The translations under genes and the position numbers were made by a program. This document shows positions 7,196 to 14,596 of a stretch of 14,596 nucleotides of DNA, piece after piece. The DNA comes from Nocardioidaceae bacterium (GTDB lineage Bacteria > Actinomycetota > Actinomycetes > Propionibacteriales > Nocardioidaceae): NCBI GenBank assembly GCA_013811715.1, contig JACCUS010000231.1, positions 1 through 14,596 on the forward strand, written 5' to 3'. The notes under the pieces are model-generated. The model was not told the DNA's origin and did no database searches. It worked only from the letters and a program-made list of their open reading frames with translations. How positions within the stretch are numbered: the first letter of the stretch is position 1; each line of letters starts with the position of its first letter.

Positions 7196-8383
7196 CTACT
7201 TCAAGAAGTCGGGGACGTCGAGGTCCTCGTTGTCGTCGAACGGGATCGCTCGAGGCTGACGTTGCGGCGCGTACGGCGAGCTCGCAGCGGCCCGGGCGGG
7301 TGCCGGCGGCGCCTGCTCGGCAGCCTGTCGATCGGTCCCGGACTGAGGCGCTGGCTGGGTAGGTGCCGCCGGCTGCGACCTGGCCTGGGGAGTGTCTCGC
7401 CGTAGCGCCGGCTGGCTCTGGTCACGGCGCTTGGGCATCCCGCCGTCGAAGCCGGCCGCGATCACCGTGACGCGGACTTCGTCGCCGAGCGCGTCGTCGA
7501 TCACCGCGCCGAAGATGATGTTGGCCTCGGCGTGGGCTGCCTGCGACACCAGCGCAGCGGCTTCGTTGATCTCGAACAGCCCGAGGTCTGAGCCACCAGA
7601 GATCGACAGCAAGACGCCGTGCGCTCCGTCGATCGACGCCTCCAGCAACGGGCTGGACACGGCCATCTCGGCAGCGACGACGGCGCGGTCGTCGCCGTTC
7701 GCGCGCCCGATCCCCATCAGGGCCGAGCCGGCGTTCTGCATCACCGACTTGACGTCGGCGAAGTCGAGGTTGATGAGTCCAGGAGTCGTGATCAGGTCGG
7801 TGATGCCTGAGACGCCCTGCAACAGCACCTGGTCGGCCTGCTTGAACGCGTCGAGCACGCTGACGCTGCGGTCGGAGATCGACAGCAACCGGTCGTTCGG
7901 GATCACGATGAGGGTGTCGACCTCTTCGCGCAGCTCTGCGATGCCCTCTTCGGCCTGGTTGGCCCGCCGCCGGCCCTCAAAGGCGAACGGGCGGGTGACC
8001 ACACCGATCGTCAAGGCCCCCAGCGAACGCGCGATCCGTGCCACGACGGGCGCGCCGCCGGTGCCAGTGCCGCCGCCCTCGCCCGCGGTGACGAAGACCA
8101 TGTCAGAACCCTTGAGCACCTCCTCGATCTCCCCGGCGTGGTCTTCTGAGGCCTTGCCTCCGACCACCGGGTCGGCGCCCGCCCCGAGACCCCGGGTGAG
8201 GTCGCGGCCGATGTCGAGCTTGACGTCGGCGTCGCTCATGAGCAGCGCCTGCGCGTCGGTATTGATGGCGATGAACTCCACCCCTCGGAGTCCGACCTCG
8301 ATCATCCGGTTGACGGCGTTGACTCCGCCGCCGCCAATACCCACAACCTTGATGACCGCCAGATAATTCTGCGGTGCTGCCAC
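7196..8383 (-). CDS. ftsZ: FtsZ, tubulin-like cell division GTPase
   Basis: Assembles the Z ring at mid-cell by GTP-dependent polymerisation. It has 395 residues from GTG at 8383, chosen because homologues open MAAPQNYLAVIKVVG and because GAGAGG (8392-8397) sits 8 bases upstream; the frame stays open to a TTG at 8491 but that part is not FtsZ-like. The nucleotide site shows GIGGGG (15-20), INTDAQAL (40-47) and the tubulin signature GGGTGTG (103-109). The synergy T7 loop NLDFADVK (205-212) carries the catalytic Asp residues. The GTPase core ends near 315. A Gln/Pro/Ala-rich linker follows, then the conserved tail EDLDVPDFLK, which is the docking site for SepF and other partners. It is separated from ftsQ by a long leader and is followed directly by pgeF. 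Confidence 0.98.
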   Translation of the reverse strand: MAAPQNYLAVIKVVGIGGGGVNAVNRMIEVGLRGVEFIAINTDAQALLMSDADVKLDIGRDLTRGLGAGADPVVGGKASEDHAGEIEEVLKGSDMVFVTAGEGGGTGTGGAPVVARIARSLGALTIGVVTRPFAFEGRRRANQAEEGIAELREEVDTLIVIPNDRLLSISDRSVSVLDAFKQADQVLLQGVSGITDLITTPGLINLDFADVKSVMQNAGSALMGIGRANGDDRAVVAAEMAVSSPLLEASIDGAHGVLLSISGGSDLGLFEINEAAALVSQAAHAEANIIFGAVIDDALGDEVRVTVIAAGFDGGMPKRRDQSQPALRRDTPQARSQPAAPTQPAPQSGTDRQAAEQAPPAPARAAASSPYAPQRQPRAIPFDDNEDLDVPDFLK

Positions 8384-8745
8384 GACAGGTGCCTCTCGAC
8401 TTGGTTCCTCGCCACCGTGCTGGTGGCCTTCCTTGGGTGGTGCGGGATGCTCCGGGGAAGGACACAGATCCACCAGAACTCTTATCCTCAACTAGAGGGT
8501 TATAGTTATGTCAACCTGTTGTCGGCGAATAACTTAGGCCAGCGGGCGGAACGCGGGCAACCGACACGCCCAACCGACACGGGGAATCCTCGAATACCTG
8601 GGGTTGGACCTTCGTCACCAACCCACCCGCATCTGGTGAGTCGCCAAGCCGCCCCGCCGAAGAAGCCCTCGACGCTCTGCGGCCCCCTCTGGTCGACCCA
8701 CGTGTCTGGACCTGGATCCCCCCGGCGAACCGACGACACGACGCG
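8384..8745. other. ftsQ-ftsZ intergenic region and ftsZ leader
   Basis: A 362-base gap in an otherwise compact operon. It carries a TTGACA box and an imperfect palindrome (listed separately) about 95-130 bases before the ftsZ start. An 11-base direct repeat CAACCGACACG occurs at 8558-8568 and 8571-8581. A 77-codon minus-strand frame (8506-8739) lacks any family likeness and I do not call it a gene. No terminator hairpin with a T-run is seen after ftsQ. In other actinobacteria ftsZ has its own promoters in this gap, which fits. Confidence 0.6.
8477..8514 (-). promoter_or_regulatory. TTGACA box and imperfect 31-bp palindrome upstream of ftsZ
   Basis: On the minus strand TTGACA (8514-8509) is followed at once by an imperfect inverted repeat with 13-base arms (8477-8489 and 8495-8507; 10 of 13 pairs match) around a 5-base centre. 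A TATAAC (8504-8499) lies within the upstream arm and could be a -10 element, but no good -35 sits 16-18 bases before it. Equally, TTGACA could be a -35, with only poor -10 matches downstream at GATAAG with overlong spacing. It is either a promoter with an overlapping operator or an RNA hairpin in the ftsZ leader. The stretch is much more AT-rich than its surroundings. Confidence 0.45.
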
Positions 8746-9467
8746 CTAACCGGACGTGGTCGGCCTCGCGGGGACGCTCACGTCGTACACCGCGGCCCGC
8801 TGATCCAACAGCACCGCCAGCACCGCCACCTTCCGGTCCGAGTCCGCCGCGCTTCCCCAGAAGACCTCACGCCCGTTCTCGAGCCGAAGCGTGATCGAGT
8901 CCATCGTTCTCGCCTCGACCCGCTGTGTCGCGGTCCGCAGCCGGTCGGGAAGCGCGTTGAGCACCGATCCCACCTCCCGCAGCGTATCGGGCTGTCCCTC
9001 GCCCAAAGCCTTGACGACCGGAAGTGCCTTGAGCCGGACCGGTGTGTGCCAGAAGACGACACCCTCCTTGTCCATCACCCACCAGCCGCGCCCACGACGG
9101 ACGGCGGCGATCGGCTGACGCTCGGTGACGCTGATCTCGATGGTGTGCGGCCACGACCGGTGCACTGAGACACTGTCCACCACCGGGATGTCCGCGATGC
9201 GGTCGCGGACCACGTCGAGGTTGATCCGCACCAACGGGGTGCCGAGGTCGACGCCGGCGGTCGCGATCACGTCGTCCGGCGACAGTTTCTCCGCACCTTT
9301 GACACTCACGACCTCGGTGGCCAGCCAGGAGGAGAAGAACACGACCCAGCCGGCGAACCCGAAGACCGCGGCCGCCGTCACGGCGACGAGCCATGACCGC
9401 TTGACAACGAGGCGTCGTCGCCACCGTTGCCGACGGTTGAGCCGGTACGGAAACTCGCTCGAACCAG

Positions 9468-9471
<4 letters not shown>
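8746..9471 (-). CDS. ftsQ: FtsQ/DivIB divisome protein
   Basis: Bitopic membrane protein that links FtsL and FtsB to the septal wall synthesis machinery. It has 241 residues. The cytoplasmic head is short and basic (RLNRRQRWRRRLVVKR, residues 10-25), then one membrane helix (about 27-46). The POTRA domain (about 51-120) contains VKGAEKLSPDDVI and RSWPHTIEISVTERQPIA. The FtsQ domain follows (GWWVMDKEGVVF, then LPVV and a C-terminal RLENGREVFWG). The ATG at 9471 overlaps the murC stop by four bases (ATGA), so translation is likely coupled; no strong Shine-Dalgarno is present. The next gene, ftsZ, is 362 bases away. Confidence 0.95.
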
Positions 9472-10891
<1,420 letters not shown>

Positions 10892-10895
<4 letters not shown>

Positions 10896-11980
10896 CGCTG
10901 CACCCGGTCGATGATGAGCCCGGCCAAGACGTCGTCGGCGTCACGTCGGATCAGCCGGTCGGCGGCGGCCCCCATCTTCGCCAACCGCGTCTGGTCGGTG
11001 AGCAGCGGCGGCAGGTGGCGGCTGACCCACTCGGCGGTGAAGGCGGAGTCGTCGACGAGCAGCCCGCCTCCGGCCTCTACGACGGCTGCGGCGTTCAAAG
11101 CCTGCTCGCCGTTGCCGATCGGCAGCGGCACGAACACCGCTGGGAGCCCGATGGCGGCCGCCTCGGTGACCGAGTTGGCGCCTGCCCTGCCGACAACCGC
11201 GTCCGCCGCGGCGTAGGCGAGGTCCATCCGGTCCACGTACGACACGACGACGTACGGCGGTGGATTGACGCCCCTGGTCTCGGGGAGCTCGACCACACCC
11301 TTTGGACCCTTCACATGCAGCACCTGCACCCCCGCGGCTGCCATCGCCGGCGCTGCCGCGCACATCGAGTCGTTGATGCGCCTGGCGCCTTGCGATCCGC
11401 CGGTGACCAGGAGGGTCGGCGCATCCTGCTCGAGCCCGAAGTGGTCACGCGCGAGCGCTCGCATCTCGGCACGGTCCAGCGTCGAGATCGACCGACGGAT
11501 CGGCAGACCGATGAACTGCGCGTGCGGCAGCCGGGTGGCGGGGAACGAGGTGGCCACGACGTCGGTGCAAAACCGTGCACCGAACCGGTTCGCGATACCG
11601 GGAAGGGCGTTCCCCTCATGGATCACGAGGGGCAGCTTCGCCCTCCGCGCCGCGAGGTAGGCGGGCATCGAGACGTAGCCGCCGAACCCGACGACGACGT
11701 GCGGTTGGACCCTGCGCAACACCTCGCGTGTCGCAGCCACCGCCGCCCGGAGACGGCCGGGGACCCGGAGCAGGCCCCCGGACGGCTTGCGGGGCAGCGG
11801 TACGGGCGGGATCAGCTCGAGCCGGTAGCCGGCTTCGGGGATGACCCGCCCCTCCAACCCACGCTCGGTGCCCAGGCAGGTGATCTCGACCTCCGGGAGC
11901 CGCCGGCGCAAGGCGTCGGCGGTGGCGATCAACGGTGAGGTGTGGCCGGCAGACCCACCACCCGCCAGAAGGACTCGCAC
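10892..11980 (-). CDS. murG: UDP-GlcNAc:lipid I N-acetylglucosaminyltransferase (MurG)
   Basis: Peripheral membrane GT-B glycosyltransferase that converts lipid I to lipid II at the inner face of the membrane. It has 362 residues. The N-terminal loop GGGSAGHTSP (7-16) is the lipid I-side glycine motif. GFGGYVSMP (98-106) and HEGNALPGIAN (121-131) follow. The C-terminal domain has TGGSQGARRIN (193-203) and the UDP-GlcNAc site GRAGANSVTEAAAIGLPAVF (264-283) with NGEQALNA (290-297). The start is GTG at 11980, supported by AGGAG (11987-11991) six bases upstream, which overlaps the ftsW stop. It sits 9 bases after ftsW and overlaps murC by 4 bases. Confidence 0.97.
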
Positions 11981-11989
11981 GCGCCGCTC

Positions 11990-13225
11990 CTATCGCCGTG
12001 ACCGGAACAGACCGCGACGTCCGGTACGACGCCTGGCCCGCAGCGCTGCTTCGGCGCCGGGTTCGGTGCGGGCGAAGGACAAGAGCAGACCGAGGGCCAC
12101 GAGCGTCGGAAGCAACGCCGAACCACCATAGGAGATCAGCGGAAGGGGGATGCCGATGACCGGCAGCAGGCCGAGCACCATGCCCATGTTGATGACCGCC
12201 TGGCCGAGAAGCCACACCACGATCCCTGCTGCCGCGTAGCGGACGAAGGTGTCCTTGGTGCGCGCGGCGATGCGGATACCCGCGTAGGCCAGCGTGACGA
12301 AGAGGCACAGCACCACCAGCGTGCCGAAAAGCCCGAACTCCTCTCCGATGATCGCGAAGATGTAGTCGGTGTGGGACTCCGGCAGCCCGCCCCACTTCTG
12401 GCTGCTGGCGCCGATCCCGCGACCCCACAGCCCACCCGTGGCCAGCGCGAAGAACCCGTGGCTGGCCTGCCACCCGGTGTCGCCGTACACCGCCATGGGG
12501 TCGACGAAGCTCGTCAGCCGCTGGACCCGCTCCCGCTCGGTGGTGGCCAACGCGAAGGCCAGCGCCAACACGGCGAGGAACGTGCCGGCGAAGAGCTTCG
12601 CGGGCGCACCGACCACCCAGAGCATGCCGAGCACGATCGCGAAGAGCACCAAGGCGGTTCCGAGGTCGCCCTGCCCGACGACCAGGCCGACGACGAGGAG
12701 GCATGCCGGCAGCATCGGCACGATCAGGTGTCGCCACTGCCGTAGCAGCTTTCCCTTGCGGGCGTACACGTCGGCGCACCACAGCACCAGCGCGAGCTTG
12801 GCGAACTCCGACGGCTGCAGCTGGAATGAGCCGCCGACCGACAACCAGTTGCGGTTGCCGTTCACCTCCACGCCGATCTGCGGCACGTAGGTGAGGGCGA
12901 CGAGCGCCACCGAGCCGACGAGTGCCGGCCAGGACATGGCCCGGACCCACCTCAGCGGCAGCCGGGACGCCACCCAGGCGAGCGGGAGCCCGATCGCCAC
13001 CCACATGGCCTGCTTGACGAAGATCGCGTAGGAGCTTCCGTATTCACGAAGGGAGGAGACACTCGACGCGCTGAGGACCATGAGGAGACCGAGCACCAAG
13101 AGCAGCCCGGCCACACCCAACACGAGCTGGTACGACGTCTGCGGCCGGTCGAGAGCCTGCTTCAGCGAGACCCAGAAGCCGTCGTGACCGCGTGCGCGCC
13201 ATCGCTCCTCGCTCGCTGTCGCCAT
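11990..13225 (-). CDS. ftsW: FtsW, SEDS-family septal peptidoglycan polymerase
   Basis: Multi-pass membrane glycosyltransferase that polymerises lipid II at the septum together with a class B PBP. It has 411 residues from the ATG at 13225, with about ten hydrophobic helices, the first being VLGVAGLLLVLGLLMVLSAS. Family marks are GGSFQLQPSEFAKLALV, GQGDLGTALVL, the outer-loop segment LPESHTDYIFAIIGEEFG with the conserved catalytic-type Asp, and the C-terminal signature PVIGIPLPLISYGGSA. The tail is Arg-rich and cytoplasmic. The start is uncertain: a GTG at 13282, ten bases after the murD stop, would add 19 residues, and the frame stays open to 13357 inside murD. No choice has a well-placed Shine-Dalgarno; AAAGGG lies about 14 bases before 13225. 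Confidence 0.95.
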   Translation of the reverse strand: MATASEERWRARGHDGFWVSLKQALDRPQTSYQLVLGVAGLLLVLGLLMVLSASSVSSLREYGSSYAIFVKQAMWVAIGLPLAWVASRLPLRWVRAMSWPALVGSVALVALTYVPQIGVEVNGNRNWLSVGGSFQLQPSEFAKLALVLWCADVYARKGKLLRQWRHLIVPMLPACLLVVGLVVGQGDLGTALVLFAIVLGMLWVVGAPAKLFAGTFLAVLALAFALATTERERVQRLTSFVDPMAVYGDTGWQASHGFFALATGGLWGRGIGASSQKWGGLPESHTDYIFAIIGEEFGLFGTLVVLCLFVTLAYAGIRIAARTKDTFVRYAAAGIVVWLLGQAVINMGMVLGLLPVIGIPLPLISYGGSALLPTLVALGLLLSFARTEPGAEAALRARRRTGRRGLFRSRR

Positions 13226-13292
13226 GTCGGCTTGGTCTGCCCTTTCCTCGATCGCCCGATGAGCCGCCAGCCAGCCGGACACCGAAACCGCG

Positions 13293-14596
13293 TCAACGTC
13301 CGCGCAACCTCGCGACGGCTGCGACGAAGGCGTCGCCGCGTTCGGAGAAGTCGGCAAACATGTCCTGGGACGCGCACGCTGGCGCCAGCAGCACGGTGTC
13401 GCCGGGGTGGGCGAGGGAGGCTGCAGCGGTCACGACGCGCTCCATCACCCCAGTGTCGGTGTCGCCGACCTCGATCACCGGGACATCGTCCGCGTGTCGC
13501 AAGAGCGCTGCCGAGATCGCGTCCCTGTCGGCGCCCATCAGCACCACGCCTCGCAGTCGTCCCCGGGCGGTGCGCACCAGCTCGTCGAAACTCGCGCCCT
13601 TCGCCAGCCCGCCGGCCACCCAGACGACGGAGTCGAACGCGGTCAGGGAGGCAAGCGCGGCGTGCGGGTTGGTGGCCTTGGAGTCGTCGATGTACCGGAC
13701 GCCTTCGACGGAGGCTACGTCGGTGATCCGGTGCTCGTCGAGCCGGAAGCCCGAGAGACCGCGTCGTACCGCTCCGGCAGCCACGCCGTGGGCTCGCGCC
13801 AGCGCGGCGGCAGCGAGAGCGTTGGCGACGTTGTGCGGCGCCTGGGTGGGTACGTCGCTCACGCTGGCCAGCTCGGCCGCGTTGCGCTCGCGACCCTCGA
13901 TGAAGGCGCGGTCGGCCAGCGAACCATCGACGACGCCGAGCATGCCGACCCCTGGGATCCCCAGCGTGAACCCGATGGCACGGCAGCCTTCGACCACATC
14001 AGCCGCCTCGACCATCCGTTTGGTCACCGGGTCATCGACGTTGTAGACGCATGCGACCTGGCAGTTCCGGTAGATCGAGGCCTTGGCGGTCTGGTAGTTG
14101 CGCAGGTCGCCGTGCCAGGAGAGATGGTCAGGGGCGACGTTGAGAACCGCCGCGGCCTGCGCCGACAGTGAGCCCATCCAGTGCAGCTGGTGGGACGAGA
14201 GCTCGACGGCGACGACGTCGAACGGTTCGGGGTTCATCACGACCTCGCACATCGGGGTCCCGATGTTCCCGGCCGCTACCGCGTTCCGACCGTCTGCCGT
14301 CAGTATCTCTTCGAGCATCCGAACGGTCGTGGTCTTGCCGTTCGTGCCGGTCAGGCACAGCCACGGAGTCGCGTGCGCCGGGTCACGCAGCCGCCAGGCC
14401 AGCTCGACATCGCCCCAGACCGGGACGCCGCGGGCGGCGGCAGCGGCGAAGATCGGTGCGACCGGTCGCCACCCCGGTGATGTGACCAACAGATCTGCTT
14501 CGGCCGGCAGTTCGGCGCTCGAGCCCGGGCCTAACCGCACGTCGGCGCCGAGGATCTCGAGCAGCGTCGCCTTCTCGCGCGCCGGCGCGTCGGCAG
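13293..14596 (-). CDS. murD: UDP-N-acetylmuramoyl-L-alanine-D-glutamate ligase (MurD), 5' end outside the window
   Basis: Cytoplasmic ligase that adds D-Glu to UDP-MurNAc-L-Ala. The frame is open from the right edge (ADAPAREKATLLEILGAD...), so it is truncated by the window, not broken; 433 residues are visible and roughly 50 N-terminal ones are missing. A GTG at 14540 is an internal Val codon, not the start. The P-loop LTGTNGKTTT, NVAPDHLSWHGDL with its downstream TAKASIYRN (the carbamylated-Lys region), YIDDSKATNPHAAL, VAGGLAKGASFDEL and the C-terminal LLAPACASQDMFADFSERGDAF are all present. The TGA at 13293-13295 is followed by ftsW within at most 70 bases, possibly with overlap. Confidence 0.97.
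   Translation of the reverse strand, partial: ADAPAREKATLLEILGADVRLGPGSSAELPAEADLLVTSPGWRPVAPIFAAAAARGVPVWGDVELAWRLRDPAHATPWLCLTGTNGKTTTVRMLEEILTADGRNAVAAGNIGTPMCEVVMNPEPFDVVAVELSSHQLHWMGSLSAQAAAVLNVAPDHLSWHGDLRNYQTAKASIYRNCQVACVYNVDDPVTKRMVEAADVVEGCRAIGFTLGIPGVGMLGVVDGSLADRAFIEGRERNAAELASVSDVPTQAPHNVANALAAAALARAHGVAAGAVRRGLSGFRLDEHRITDVASVEGVRYIDDSKATNPHAALASLTAFDSVVWVAGGLAKGASFDELVRTARGRLRGVVLMGADRDAISAALLRHADDVPVIEVGDTDTGVMERVVTAAASLAHPGDTVLLAPACASQDMFADFSERGDAFVAAVARLRGR

Noticed and set aside
8506..8739. A 77-codon minus-strand frame between ftsQ and ftsZ
   Set aside because: No family likeness and no clear ribosome binding site; it runs into the probable promoter. Kept as non-coding.
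11616..13004. A 462-codon minus-strand frame overlapping ftsW and murG
   Set aside because: Arg/Gly/Ala-rich in a shifted frame of two well-supported genes; no domain visible.

Overview
The window is a slice of a high-GC actinobacterial chromosome. Its main content is the cell-wall and division (dcw) cluster, on the minus strand. Read in transcription order from the right edge it is murD (5' end outside the window), ftsW, murG, murC, ftsQ, ftsZ, pgeF/ylmD, a YggS-type PLP protein, sepF, a YggT-family gene and divIVA/wag31. The organism call rests on GC-rich third positions, frequent GTG starts, an FtsZ opening with (V/M)AAPQNYLAVIK, the actinobacterial order ftsZ-pgeF-yggS-sepF-yggT-divIVA, and an ileS led by a short T-box with no terminator. 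Nocardioidaceae/Propionibacteriales is my best guess, but the genus cannot be fixed from this.

Region 1 (1-3436, plus strand): a T-box leader followed by ileS. The T-box core, the tRNA-acceptor bulge and a hairpin covering the ribosome binding site are all readable. The layout predicts tRNA-Ile-responsive control of translation initiation. The encoded IleRS has unusual residues in two normally invariant catalytic motifs.

Region 2 (3437-3998): a gene-poor gap between the convergent ileS and divIVA genes. It holds the decayed N-terminal end of a major facilitator transporter and nothing else I can identify.

Region 3 (3999-8383, minus strand): the division and polar-growth half, made of ftsZ, pgeF, yggS, sepF, yggT and divIVA. 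FtsZ builds the ring, SepF anchors and bundles it at the membrane, and DivIVA directs polar wall synthesis. ftsZ and pgeF are 3 bases apart and pgeF and yggS overlap by 8 bases. Gaps of about 25-90 bases follow further down.

Region 4 (8384-8745): a 362-base non-coding stretch before ftsZ, with a TTGACA-type box and an imperfect 31-bp palindrome. It is the likely site of ftsZ promoters.

Region 5 (8746-14596, minus strand): the peptidoglycan precursor and septal synthesis half, murD-ftsW-murG-murC-ftsQ, tightly packed with 4-base ATGA overlaps at murG/murC and murC/ftsQ. MurC and MurD add L-Ala and D-Glu to the UDP-MurNAc chain, MurG makes lipid II, FtsW polymerises it and FtsQ links the divisome.

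I found no CRISPR array, rRNA, tRNA, intact mobile element or novel gene system. The points worth a second look are the IleRS motif changes, the T-box, the inverted ileS with a pseudogene at the junction, and the ftsZ upstream palindrome.
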